DNA of 64,000 nucleotides from Brachyspira aalborgi (GTDB lineage Bacteria; Spirochaetota; Brachyspiria; Brachyspirales; Brachyspiraceae): NCBI RefSeq assembly GCF_008016455.1, contig NZ_SAXU01000001.1, positions 1,364,001 to 1,428,000 of the forward strand, read 5' to 3'. Shown piece by piece: positions 45,652 to 54,626 of this stretch (position 1 is its first letter; each line of letters starts with the position of its first letter). The notes under the pieces were generated by a model. It saw only the letters and a program-made list of their open reading frames with translations, ran no database searches and was not told where the DNA came from. The position numbers and the translations under genes were made by a program.

Positions 45652-46459
45652 ATTTCGCTCCTTTATCCAATTCTTCTGGAGTGAGATTATAAATAGCGTC
45701 AATTATATAATTTCTATACGAGGAATTTCCGTCAAGTTTTGTCAAACGATTATAAGCGATTTCGCCTGCAAGTCCCATCGCGCATACCGAAGCCGCGGCG
45801 GATTCTAAAATCCGATTTGGATTGGCGGAGATAAAAGCCGCCGTCATTGCGGAAAGCTGGCAACCAGTTCCCGTAACCGTAGCCATCATTGAATGCCCGT
45901 TGCGAATTATATAGGTTTTTTGATTGTCGCTTACAATATCTATAGCTCCCGTCATAGCGATTACGGAGTTTGTTTTTTCGGCAAACGATTTTACAAATTT
46001 TATCGTTTCGTCCAAATTATATTCGGTAATTTTATCCGATTCGCTTGCGTCAACTCCTTTTGTCGACATATTGCCAGAAGCGAGAGATTTTATTTCGGAA
46101 GCGTTTGCTCTAATTACAGAAAATTTTATTTCGTTTAAAAGTTTTAAATTGGTTTGCGCGCGTAGTTTTGACGCCCCCGCTCCCACAGGGTCGAGAACAA
46201 TAGGATTATTAATTTCGTTCGCTTTTTTGCCAGAAATTATCATCGCTCGAACCGTTGAATCGTCCAAATTTCCCGCGTTAATATTTAGTCCGTTGCAAAT
46301 AGAAGCTATTTCAGAAACTTCGTTTTCGTCTTCAGCCATAATCGGCGACCCTCCGCAGGCAAGAATAATATTGGCGCAGTCGTTTATAGTTACATAATTT
46401 GTAATATTTTGAACGAGGGGATGTTTGATTTTAACATTTTCAAAAATTGACTTAAACAT
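45638..46459 (-). CDS. thiM: Hydroxyethylthiazole kinase
   Basis: ThiM phosphorylates the thiazole alcohol in thiamine salvage. The 273 residues contain HPLVQNITNYVTINDCANIIL at the start (quoted family hallmark HPLVQNITNYV), NINAGNLDD, PIVLDPVGAGAS and the catalytic TGTGCQLSAMTAAFI. It is the first gene after the TPP riboswitch. With thiE and thiD it forms a salvage set, and no de novo genes (thiC, thiG, thiH) are present in the window. Confidence 0.97.
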   Translation of the reverse strand: MFKSIFENVKIKHPLVQNITNYVTINDCANIILACGGSPIMAEDENEVSEIASICNGLNINAGNLDDSTVRAMIISGKKANEINNPIVLDPVGAGASKLRAQTNLKLLNEIKFSVIRANASEIKSLASGNMSTKGVDASESDKITEYNLDETIKFVKSFAEKTNSVIAMTGAIDIVSDNQKTYIIRNGHSMMATVTGTGCQLSAMTAAFISANPNRILESAAASVCAMGLAGEIAYNRLTKLDGNSSYRNYIIDAIYNLTPEELDKGAKYEIR

Positions 46460-46557
46460 ATTTTTATCCTTATTGTAATTTTTATTTTTTATAACAATTT
46501 TATAAAACTTTTACGCGATAAAAATGGGATAACCTTCGCGGACATTCCGTAAAAATC

Positions 46558-46662
46558 ACAATAAAGACGACTTCCTACGGCGGCATTATCCGCATCAGGT
46601 AAAAGGGTCGAAGTTAATTACTTCCTCTCAGCCCGATATACGAGCTCCCCCGCTTTTGTTGT
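46558..46662 (-). promoter_or_regulatory. TPP riboswitch (THI element) controlling thiM-thiE-HAD-thiD
   Basis: On the minus strand the conserved core is plain: GGGGAGCTCG, then CGGGCTGAGAGG, ACCCTTTTACCTGATGCGG and GGATAATGCCGCCGTAGGA. ACAACAAAAG and CTTTATTGT close the outer stem. There is no T-run terminator after it. Instead, ATTTTTATC (46517-46525 read on minus) is complementary over 9 bases to GATAAAAAT directly before the thiM ATG, next to the AAGG ribosome site. Control at translation by sequestering the start region is therefore possible. Confidence 0.95.
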
Positions 46663-46754
46663 TTACTATATTAATTATATAATTGTTTTAATATTTTGCA
46701 AGTATTATTATCTTTATTTTTTACTTAAATAAGATAATCTTTCAATAAATAAAG

Positions 46755-46931
46755 TCAAACAAAGCCGCTTGTTATACCTATAATCCCAACTCTTATCTTA
46801 TTTTTATCCCATTTTATTTTCCTATCTTCTAACCACTTAATATCTCCTTTATATCTTTCTATAATTTTTGCATTTTTACTCTTTGATAATAAAGCTATTA
46901 TATTATTCAATAGTTCTAATGATTTGTCCAT
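46755..46931 (-). pseudogene. 5' remnant of a dynamin-family GTPase, cut inside the P-loop
   Basis: From the ATG at 46929-46931 the frame reads MDKSLELLNNIIALLSKS, then WLEDRKIKWDKNKIRVGIIGITSG and stops (FV, TGA). RVGIIGITSSGKS is the usual strand-plus-P-loop of one group of dynamin-like GTPases; here the sequence diverges at the first glycine pair of the loop. The downstream part of the gene is absent. An alternative upstream ATG (46967) adds 12 poorly conserved residues. Confidence 0.55.
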
Positions 46932-46967
46932 GCGAAATATTATATATAATAATATGTTATTTTGCAA

Positions 46968-47298
46968 ATAAATATATTAAATTAAAGTCTACTTAATAAT
47001 ATTATTAATAAATATAGTCGTAATCCATAGTATATATTATTTGTATATTTTTTAATATTATTTATATTCGATTAATTTTATTTGCTCAATTACTTTTAAT
47101 ATAGCTCTTACTTATACTAGTTTACATAAAATTCACAGCGTTTTAAGTAAGGCATTGCTATCAAAGATAGTAAATAAAAAATTTACATAAATTTTGTGGG
47201 TTAAAAATTAGTTTACATAATAATATATTTTTAAATAAAATTTGTATTTATTTTCAATAATTATATAATTTATAAAAATATTAAAATAGGCAAATTAA
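46968..47298. other. AT-rich gap with three TTTACATAA repeats upstream of aroB
   Basis: No gene is supported in these 331 bases. The motif TTTACATAA occurs three times (about 47121, 47192 and 47213). Two copies are followed by AATTCACAG- or AATTTTGTGG-like sequence, suggesting a decayed repeat or protein-binding sites. The segment GCGTTTTAAGTAAGGCATTGCTATC (about 47139-47163) is the only less AT-rich part. Confidence 0.4.
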
Positions 47299-48354
47299 AT
47301 GAAAAAAGTAAAAGTAAAAATTAAATCTAAAAACGAAATTAAATATAATATTCTTATAAAAAACGGAATATTAAAAAATACGGGAAAATTAGTAAAAAAA
47401 TTATTAATTGGAGAGAGAGTTTTAATAGTAACTGATAATATAGTCGCTAATTTATATGTTGATAAAATTAAAAAAAGTTTGGAAAAAGAAAATATAATAA
47501 CTTCCGTATGCATTTTAGAAAATGGAGAAGCGAATAAAAATATAGAAGGAATTTCAAATATTTATTCTACTTTAGCTAAAAACGAATTAAGCAGAAAGGA
47601 TATGATAATAGCGCTTGGCGGCGGAGTTGTAGGCGATATGTCGGGTTATGCGGCTGCGACTTGGATGCGAGGAGTAGATTTCATACAAATTCCGACTACG
47701 CTTTTGGCATGCGTTGATTCTTCTGTTGGCGGAAAAACGGGAATTAATATAGCGGAAGGCAAAAATCTTGTAGGCGCTTTTCACAGTCCTAAACTTGTTA
47801 TAATCGACAGCGAAACATTAGAATCGCTTCCAAAAAGAGAGTTTAATGCGGGAATGTCTGAAATCGTAAAACATGCTTTACTTTTTGACGAAAAATTGCT
47901 TGAAACTATAGAAAATCATTATAATAAAAATGAAAAATTAGATATTGATTATATACTTAAAAGAAATTGCGAATTAAAATCTCGTATAGTTCAAATCGAT
48001 TATAAAGAAAAAAAAGAGAGAATGTTTCTTAATTTTGGGCATACTATCGGGCATAGCGTGGAAAATGCTTCGGGCTATGGCGTTTTATTACATGGCGAAG
48101 CTGTAGCAATAGGAATGATTTTTGCAATAGAATACGGAATAAAATTAGGAATAACTAAAAATAAAAATATTTTAGAGAGAGTTAAAAATATTTTATCGAA
48201 TATAGGACTTCCGATTAATATTACCGAAAATATAAACTTAAAAGAAGCTATAAAACTTGATAAAAAGAGAAATAATGAAAAAATTAATTTTGTATTTCTG
48301 GAAGATATCGGAAAACCTATTATAGAAAAAGTAGATATAAATTCTATAATGTAA
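47299..48354 (+). CDS. aroB: 3-dehydroquinate synthase
   Basis: AroB catalyses the second shikimate-pathway step, converting DAHP to 3-dehydroquinate with NAD and a divalent metal. The 351 residues contain ERVLIVTDNIVANLY, MIIALGGGVVGDMSGYAAATW, DSSVGGKTGINIAEGKNLVG, ESLPKREFNAGMSEIVKHALL and the metal-binding NFGHTIGHSVEN and HGEAVAIGM. There is no neighbouring aro gene. The start is preceded by TAGGCAAATTAA, a weak ribosome site. Confidence 0.96.
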   Translation: MKKVKVKIKSKNEIKYNILIKNGILKNTGKLVKKLLIGERVLIVTDNIVANLYVDKIKKSLEKENIITSVCILENGEANKNIEGISNIYSTLAKNELSRKDMIIALGGGVVGDMSGYAAATWMRGVDFIQIPTTLLACVDSSVGGKTGINIAEGKNLVGAFHSPKLVIIDSETLESLPKREFNAGMSEIVKHALLFDEKLLETIENHYNKNEKLDIDYILKRNCELKSRIVQIDYKEKKERMFLNFGHTIGHSVENASGYGVLLHGEAVAIGMIFAIEYGIKLGITKNKNILERVKNILSNIGLPINITENINLKEAIKLDKKRNNEKINFVFLEDIGKPIIEKVDINSIM

Positions 48355-48479
48355 TAGATTTAAAAAAATTTTGTTCTTTTAGTTATAAAAATAATAAAGA
48401 TTTTTGTTAAGATTAATTGATAAAAAATATTATTTATTATATGATTTAATAAATTGAGTAAATAAAGAATAAATAAAAA

Positions 48480-49499
48480 ATGAAAATATTAGCAATAGAT
48501 ACTTCTTGCGATGATACTTCTGTCGCTATAGTCGAAAACGGAAATAAAGTTTTGTCTTCGGTTTTAAGTTTTTCAATAGAAGAATATAAAGAATTTCAAG
48601 GAGTTGTTCCCGAAATAGCGGCAAGAAAACATATAGAAGCTATTATTTATGTTATCGATAAGGCTTTAAAAGACGCTAATCTTAAATTAGAAGATATAGA
48701 TTTATTTGCAGTGACGAATAGACCTGGACTTTTAGGTTCGCTTTTAGTCGGAGTTGGCGCAGCTAAAGGTTTGGTATTCGCTATGCAAAAACCTTTAATA
48801 GCTTTGGACCATATAGCAGCTCACATTTATTCGCCTCATCTTACTAACGAAATAGATTTTCCTTATATAGCTTTGGTTGTTTCTGGCGGACATACTATAA
48901 TAACGGAAGTTCATTCGCATGGAGAATATAAAATTATTGGAACGACTTTAGACGATGCGGTTGGAGAGGCTTATGATAAAGTTTCAAAATTTTTAAATTT
49001 AGGTTATCCTGGCGGACCGATAATAGATAAACTCGCTCAAAAAGGAGATAAAAACGCGATTAAATATCCTTTAATACTTTTAAGCGGAGCGGATGAATTT
49101 AATTTTTCTTATAGCGGATTAAAAACGGCATGCGTTTATTCCACAAAAAAATATTTAAAAGAAGGATACGAAGCGACAAACGAAAATATAGCCGCCGCAT
49201 TTCAAATAAGCGCAATAGAACCTTTGTATATAAAAACTTTAAAATATGTTGAGATAAGCGGAATTAAAAGAGTGACGATTTCGGGAGGAGTGGCATGCAA
49301 TAGTTATTTGAGAGAGAGATTTTCAAACTCAAAAGATTTTGAATGCTATTTACCCGAATTAAAATATACGACAGATAATGCGGCAATGGTTGGCGGATTA
49401 GCGTATTATATGAAAGATAAACAAGAATATGCCGATTATAATTTGGATTGTTTTTCAAGAGTTCTAAATAAAAAATATAATAAAAAGAAAAATATTTAA
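48480..49499 (+). CDS. tsaD: tRNA N6-threonylcarbamoyladenosine (t6A) synthase subunit
   Basis: TsaD transfers the threonylcarbamoyl group to A37 of ANN-reading tRNAs. The 339 residues begin MKILAIDTSCDDTSVAIVE; VPEIAARKHIEAI and LDHIAAHIYSP hold the metal-binding histidines, VVSGGHTII and AVGEAYDKVSKFLNLGYPGGP form the nucleotide site, and SYSGLKTA and SGGVACNSYLRE follow. A universal gene of normal length. It converges with the M16 peptidase gene with an 18-base gap. Confidence 0.97.
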   Translation: MKILAIDTSCDDTSVAIVENGNKVLSSVLSFSIEEYKEFQGVVPEIAARKHIEAIIYVIDKALKDANLKLEDIDLFAVTNRPGLLGSLLVGVGAAKGLVFAMQKPLIALDHIAAHIYSPHLTNEIDFPYIALVVSGGHTIITEVHSHGEYKIIGTTLDDAVGEAYDKVSKFLNLGYPGGPIIDKLAQKGDKNAIKYPLILLSGADEFNFSYSGLKTACVYSTKKYLKEGYEATNENIAAAFQISAIEPLYIKTLKYVEISGIKRVTISGGVACNSYLRERFSNSKDFECYLPELKYTTDNAAMVGGLAYYMKDKQEYADYNLDCFSRVLNKKYNKKKNI

Positions 49500-49517
49500 A
49501 TATATATAAAAAATAAA

Positions 49518-50780
49518 TCAATTAAGATTAAATTTCTTACTCATATTTTTGCTTATAATTTTAGAGCCTTTCGGTCCTACGGAAGTTAAAAAGAATTTTC
49601 TATTTAATAATTTTTCGTCTATAACTTCATTAACCGATTTTAAATTAACTTTATCTATAGATTTATAAATATCCTTAAACGACATATATTTTGAAGCGTA
49701 AATTTCGTTTCTCGCATTTTTATTCATTATATAATTGGCGTTTAATTTGCTGAATGCCATTGAGCTTTTATAACTTTCTTTAGATTCTTCCAATTCTTCT
49801 TTGGTTATTCTTTCGTCTATAAGTTTATTTAATTCTTTATATACGGTTTCTATAGTTTCTTCATAATTTTTTAAACTTGTAGAGCCTGCAATTTCAAATA
49901 TTCCTCCGTTTATAAAACTTGTAGCCGAACTATAAATATTATAACAGAGTCCTTTATTTTCTCTAACGCTTTGATATAATCTCGAATAAGAACTTACTCC
50001 AAAAATATCGTTTAGAATATTCATGCTATATTTTTTGTTATCGTTTGCGTCATAAGAAGGAGTAAATAAAGAAAAATATACATGATTTAATTCTTCTTTT
50101 TCTTTCGCTATCGTTTCATAATAAAAAGGCGCTTTCTTATTAACGGTTTTTATATCTTTCTTTAATTTAATGGCAGATAATTTTTTTATAGCTAAATCCA
50201 TATCGAAATTTCCAGCTATTGAAATAACTAAATTATTGGCGTTAAAATGTTTCTTAAAATATTTATATACTTTTTCTCTGCTTATGCTTTTTATATTATT
50301 TATATGTCCGCCTATAGGCAAAGCCATAGAAGTTCCCTTATATGCATGCGCAAAAAACTGACTTGAAACAGTTTCTTCGGGAGTATCGTTTACCATTTTC
50401 AATTCTTCTATAACGACTTTTTTTTCTTTTGAAATATCTTCTTCTCTAAAAGCAGAGTTTAAAATTATATCTTCCAAAGTGTCAATAGCTCTTTCAAAAT
50501 ATTTAGAAATAATATTTATATAAAAAGAAGTTAAATGTCTCGAAGTAAAAGCGTTAAATACTCCGCCGACTCCTTCAATCTTTCGGACAATTTCTTTTGC
50601 GCTTGTTTTATCCGTTCCTTTAAATAGCATATGTTCTATAAAATGAGTATAGCCGTTAGTTTCTTTATTTTCGTTTGCGCTTCCCGTAGTAAAGAAAAAT
50701 CCCGTTGAAACCGTATCTAAAATCGGCATATATTCAAGTATTAATCTTATTCCGTTTTTTAATGTTAATCTTTTTACCAT
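49518..50780 (-). CDS. M16 family zinc peptidase (pitrilysin/processing-peptidase type)
   Basis: A 420-residue metallopeptidase. The inverted zinc motif is HFIEH (His46, Glu49, His50) with the third ligand Glu about 75 residues on, near VVIEELKMV. The second half has the inactive-domain features RLYQSVRENKGLCYNIYSSATSF. This matches single-chain bacterial YmxG/PqqL-like members. No signal peptide is seen, so it is probably cytoplasmic. Role unknown, likely peptide turnover. Confidence 0.92.
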   Translation of the reverse strand: MVKRLTLKNGIRLILEYMPILDTVSTGFFFTTGSANENKETNGYTHFIEHMLFKGTDKTSAKEIVRKIEGVGGVFNAFTSRHLTSFYINIISKYFERAIDTLEDIILNSAFREEDISKEKKVVIEELKMVNDTPEETVSSQFFAHAYKGTSMALPIGGHINNIKSISREKVYKYFKKHFNANNLVISIAGNFDMDLAIKKLSAIKLKKDIKTVNKKAPFYYETIAKEKEELNHVYFSLFTPSYDANDNKKYSMNILNDIFGVSSYSRLYQSVRENKGLCYNIYSSATSFINGGIFEIAGSTSLKNYEETIETVYKELNKLIDERITKEELEESKESYKSSMAFSKLNANYIMNKNARNEIYASKYMSFKDIYKSIDKVNLKSVNEVIDEKLLNRKFFLTSVGPKGSKIISKNMSKKFNLN

Positions 50781-51008
50781 TTTTATTTTCCAAATTTATA
50801 TTAGATTTTTTATATTTTTAAAAATTTTCGACAATATAGATTATAAAATATAATAAAAGTATTTGCAAATATAATTAAATATTATCTATTGTAATAAGAA
50901 TTATTAAAAAATATACAATAAAATAAACTTACAAAAATAAAGCGCTGTCAATTTATAATAAACTAAAAACGATAAAAATTTAATGTCTCCCTTATATTTC
51001 ATTAAATT

Positions 51009-52535
51009 TTAAAAATCCAAAAAATATAAATAATCGTCAGAATCTTCCTCTTTCATCTCTTTAGCGGAAATTATTTCAACATTAACATTTTTTCTTTTAG
51101 CCGTTATCGTGTTCAATTCTAAATTCGCTCTTCCTATAACTTTTGGTTTTGCATCCGTTATGACAACAATAACTCTGTTTTCGTTTTGAAATTCAAATTT
51201 TTCCAAAGCCTGCTGAATCGCTTCATACATTGGCTCGGCTTTATCGCCTCCGCCGTCTGCGTAAAAATATTTTGACTCTCTTTCTATCTCTTCTATATTA
51301 TTATTAAACTCTATTTTTTTAGTTAAATATTTATCTTTAGTATCTCTATAAAGAATAAAACCGATTCTTGAATTTTCATTTTTTGAAATTATATTTTTTG
51401 AAATTGTTTTTATCTCGCTTTTTATCGCTCTTAAATACGGCTTCATACTTCCCGTAGTATCTATAACCATAGTTAAATCGACAGGATTCCCGTTATTATA
51501 TTTGTCAATTATTTTATGAATATTAGCTTTTAAATCGTTGTCGTCTTGAACGGAAGTATTTTTTATTCTCTCGACATTATTAATAGATTTTAAAGTATTA
51601 TCTATCTCTTCGTTATAAGAGTTTTTTTTTTCAATCTCTCTTTCAATACTATTGTTTATATTTCTATGAACTATCATTTCATTTGTATTTAATTCAATAA
51701 TATTCTCTTCTTTTTTTGGCGTTTCCTCTATTTTTGGCATAGGCTCTATTATTTTTGTATTATCTATTATCTTTTTATTTGTAGATTCTATAATATAATC
51801 GATTGGATAGGTAAAAGTTTCCCGATTATTATTAAATACATTAAAAGATAAATATCTATCGTTAGGCATTTCTTTAAAATAAGCTTTTATATAAAGTTTT
51901 TTTCCTATCTCTCTATTATAAGTATCTTCTAAAATTATGGCGCTTCCGTCAACATTAATAGTATTTCCGTAAGTAGTTTTTATTAATTTATACGCTTCGT
52001 TTGTTTTTCCATCTCTCACATAAAAAGCGTATCTTCCGTTATTTGCTCCCGAATAATATAAATAAAAAGCGTATAAATCTCCTTCTCTTTCGACATTTCT
52101 TAAAGATATTATTGGATTTGTTCTATCGTTATTTATTTTTAATGCAATTTCGCTTTCTGATAAAATATTTCCGTTAATATCGTAGGATTCAAAAATTAAA
52201 TTTATATTATTTCTTAATTTAATTTGAGTATTATTGTATAAATGTAAAGTTTCGGGTAAATAGGTTTCAAAGACATATCCTAAATTATCATGAACTGAAG
52301 TATTATTAATATTTATTAAAGAATTATTTGCATACAAATAAGAATAAGAACCGTCCTCAAGTTTATATTTTAATTTTAATCCCGCGGTTTCGCTATTTTT
52401 CTGTATATATATATGATAGCCCATTTCTAATTTATTTACTTCAATATTATTCTGATTTATAATATCAAAATTTTGAGCATATAAATTTGCAAATACTAAA
52501 TACAAAAGAATAAAAGAATATTTTAACTGTCTCAT
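51009..52535 (-). CDS. Exported von Willebrand factor A domain protein
   Basis: A 508-residue protein with a signal peptide (cleavage likely after LYA-20). Residues 21-230 are beta-rich, with no clear family. A charged coiled region (about 265-340) leads to a VWA domain: LTMVIDTTGSMKPYL with the MIDAS aspartate D369, RIGFILYRD, and VIVVITDAKPKV. It is the last gene of a three-gene minus-strand group with MoxR and a BatD-like protein. MoxR-VWA pairs usually act together as a metal-dependent chaperone or assembly system. The substrate is unknown. Confidence 0.85.
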   Translation of the reverse strand: MRQLKYSFILLYLVFANLYAQNFDIINQNNIEVNKLEMGYHIYIQKNSETAGLKLKYKLEDGSYSYLYANNSLININNTSVHDNLGYVFETYLPETLHLYNNTQIKLRNNINLIFESYDINGNILSESEIALKINNDRTNPIISLRNVEREGDLYAFYLYYSGANNGRYAFYVRDGKTNEAYKLIKTTYGNTINVDGSAIILEDTYNREIGKKLYIKAYFKEMPNDRYLSFNVFNNNRETFTYPIDYIIESTNKKIIDNTKIIEPMPKIEETPKKEENIIELNTNEMIVHRNINNSIEREIEKKNSYNEEIDNTLKSINNVERIKNTSVQDDNDLKANIHKIIDKYNNGNPVDLTMVIDTTGSMKPYLRAIKSEIKTISKNIISKNENSRIGFILYRDTKDKYLTKKIEFNNNIEEIERESKYFYADGGGDKAEPMYEAIQQALEKFEFQNENRVIVVITDAKPKVIGRANLELNTITAKRKNVNVEIISAKEMKEEDSDDYLYFLDF

Positions 52536-52650
52536 TGTTATACCTCTTAAAATTATTATCGGTTATGAATGCCATAAATTTGCATTATTATGTTAATAAA
52601 ATTAAAGAAAAATAATTTAAAATTTAATCAATTAAAACTTGCTTTTTTAT

Positions 52651-53640
52651 TTAAGGAACATTTATATTTGAAAGCAATTCTTCTATAATCATATCGCTAT
52701 TTATATTTTCCGCTTGCGCTTCATAACTTATACTAATTCTATGCCTTAAAACTTCGTAAGCGACATTTCTTATATCTTCGGGCATAACGAAAGCTCTTCC
52801 ATGCATCATTGCGTTTGCTTTTGCCGCTTTTGTTAAATATATTCCCGCTCTTGGCGATGCGCCATAATCAATATATTCGCTTTTAAGGTTATAATCGCTT
52901 GGGTTTCTTGTGCTATCAATTATATTTATAATATAGTCTAATAATCTTTCTTCAATGTGAATTTGATTTGCAAGTTTTCTTAATTTTTCTATAGTTTCTA
53001 TTGTAGTTATTGAATTTGTAGCTAAAGGTTTTGAAGAAGACATATTTTTTATTATTGTTTTCTCTTCGCTTTTGCGCGGATATTTCACTATAACTTTTAA
53101 CATAAATCTATCTACTTGAGCTTCGGGCAGAGGATAAGTGCCTTCTTGTTCTATAGGGTTTTGAGTTGCAAGAACTAAAAATACATCGGGAAGTTTATAA
53201 GTTTTATCGCCAATAGTCACTTGATGCTCTTCCATCGCTTCTAATAATGCGGATTGCACTTTTGCAGGCGAGCGATTTATTTCATCCGCTAATATTATAT
53301 TTGCAAAAATCGGTCCTTGTTTTGGCAAAAATACAGAATTCTTAATATCGTAAATTTCCGTTCCTATTATATCGGCGGGAAGCAAATCGGGAGTGAATTG
53401 AATTCTTTTATAAGAAGCGTCAATAGTTCCCGCTAAAGATTTTACGGTTAGAGTTTTTGCAAGTCCAGGAACTCCTTCAAGTAAAACATGTCCATCGCAT
53501 ATAATTCCTAAAAGAAGTTTATCAATCATATTTACTTGTCCGATTATAACTTTTTTAATTTCATCTTTAATAGCGTTTATAACATCCAAAGCCGCGTTTG
53601 CAGCTTCTGAAATAGCTTTTAACTCTTTTGCTTCGCTCAT
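52651..53640 (-). CDS. MoxR-family AAA+ ATPase
   Basis: A 329-residue AAA+ ATPase. Walker A is GVPGLAKT (56-63), Walker B is IILADEINRSP (about 115-125), sensor 1 is LATQNPIEQEGTYPLPEAQVDRF in part (ATQNPIEQEG), and the C-terminal lid has YGASPRAGIYLTKAAKANA. MoxR proteins remodel VWA-domain partners, and such a gene follows directly, while a BatD-like protein precedes it by 3 bases. This is the reduced bat-type operon seen in spirochaetes. Confidence 0.95.
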   Translation of the reverse strand: MSEAKELKAISEAANAALDVINAIKDEIKKVIIGQVNMIDKLLLGIICDGHVLLEGVPGLAKTLTVKSLAGTIDASYKRIQFTPDLLPADIIGTEIYDIKNSVFLPKQGPIFANIILADEINRSPAKVQSALLEAMEEHQVTIGDKTYKLPDVFLVLATQNPIEQEGTYPLPEAQVDRFMLKVIVKYPRKSEEKTIIKNMSSSKPLATNSITTIETIEKLRKLANQIHIEERLLDYIINIIDSTRNPSDYNLKSEYIDYGASPRAGIYLTKAAKANAMMHGRAFVMPEDIRNVAYEVLRHRISISYEAQAENINSDMIIEELLSNINVP

Positions 53641-53643
53641 ATT

Positions 53644-54162
53644 TTATTTTTCTCCGTTTTTTATTTTAGATAATTTTTTAGATTTTATATGTTTATAAGT
53701 TAAAAATACGATTAATATTAATATTAAATATTCTATTATCGTAATGATTAAAAAATAATTTCCAAAAACTCTTATTTTATATCCTCTTAAAGGTTCTTCT
53801 TTAGGAATTAAATTATTTCCGTTTCTTATCTCATAATATTGCGCTTCAAGTTCGGGAATTTTTAATTTTCCTTTTCGTATTGGTTTAAGAGTATATATTA
53901 TTTTATATTTTGAAATCGCTTCGTTATTTTCTTTAGCCGATAATTCCGATTCAATTTCTTTTTTTATAACCTTAAAATCGCTTATCGCGTTTTCGTTTAA
54001 TCCTTCCGCTTTAAATGTTTCCGCATCGCCTATAAACTCCAAAGAATATTTTATTGTTTGCCATTTATATATATTTTTTTTATTTATTTTTCCTTCGACT
54101 ATGACTAAAGGATATAGAATATTTGCAAATATAATTAAAATTAAAAAAATATAATATTTCAT
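53644..54162 (-). CDS. Short BatD-like membrane protein
   Basis: A 172-residue protein with an N-terminal signal-like helix (1-20), an extracytoplasmic domain (VEGKINKKNIYKWQTIKYSLEF ... KYKIIYTLKPIRKGKLKIPELEA) and a C-terminal membrane helix (about 131-155) with a basic tail. The pattern of oxygen-tolerance BatD domains, a strand-rich fold ending in G-K-x-x-I-P, is visible, but the protein holds only one such domain, where BatD usually has several. Position before MoxR supports the call. Confidence 0.6.
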   Translation of the reverse strand: MKYYIFLILIIFANILYPLVIVEGKINKKNIYKWQTIKYSLEFIGDAETFKAEGLNENAISDFKVIKKEIESELSAKENNEAISKYKIIYTLKPIRKGKLKIPELEAQYYEIRNGNNLIPKEEPLRGYKIRVFGNYFLIITIIEYLILILIVFLTYKHIKSKKLSKIKNGEK

Positions 54163-54276
54163 TTGGATAGATTATACAGAAAACTAAAAAAAATTCAATG
54201 ATTATTATGTAATTTAATTCCGATAAAAAAGTTATATTAAAAATATTTATTAAAATATGTACAAAGAAATGATAAA

Positions 54277-54381
54277 ATGAAATTGAAAATTGTAATATAT
54301 TCTTTTGTTTTATTATTATCAATGATTTTATTAAATAATTGCACCGCTTTAATGTTAGGAGCACCTGATACTTTTACCTGA
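54277..54381 (+). CDS. Very short lipoprotein-like ORF, possibly truncated
   Basis: A 34-codon frame reads a hydrophobic signal peptide (MKLKIVIYSFVLLLSMILLN) followed by the lipobox-like LLNNC and TALMLGAPDTFT before TGA. A ribosome site is weak (AAAGAAATGATAAA). It may be the 5' stub of a lipoprotein gene whose remainder decayed; the following 40 bases still read like coding sequence in another frame. The gap 54382-54626 otherwise holds the dnaX promoter. Confidence 0.35.
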   Translation: MKLKIVIYSFVLLLSMILLNNCTALMLGAPDTFT

Positions 54382-54569
54382 AAAAGTTATAGCGCCTGAA
54401 ATAGTGCCGTTTTGAAAAGTAATATTAGGATATTCTTCTGATTGCCCCTAAATTATTAATTATTATTAATCGCATAAAATATTTTGTTAATAACATTATC
54501 GTCATTTTTTAGGATTATGTTAACATTTTTTGACAAATAAAATATTTTAGCTTGGTTTTAAATCTAAAA

Positions 54570-54598
54570 TTGACAAATACTCTCTATTTTGATAGAAT
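54570..54598 (+). promoter_or_regulatory. Promoter of dnaX
   Basis: TTGACA (54570-54575) and TAGAAT (54593-54598) are spaced by 17 bases and lie 28 bases before the dnaX ATG. Confidence 0.7.
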
Positions 54599-54626
54599 AT
54601 AAATTATATTAAACGGAAAATATTAT

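Noticed and set aside
45652-45702. Upstream start for thiE at 45702
   Set aside because: It would add 17 atypical residues inside thiM; the ATG at 45651 has a better ribosome site and the family-like N-terminus.
45924-46397. Plus-strand ORF of 157 codons over thiM
   Set aside because: Antisense to thiM, whose motifs are complete; the shadow is a by-product of codon bias.
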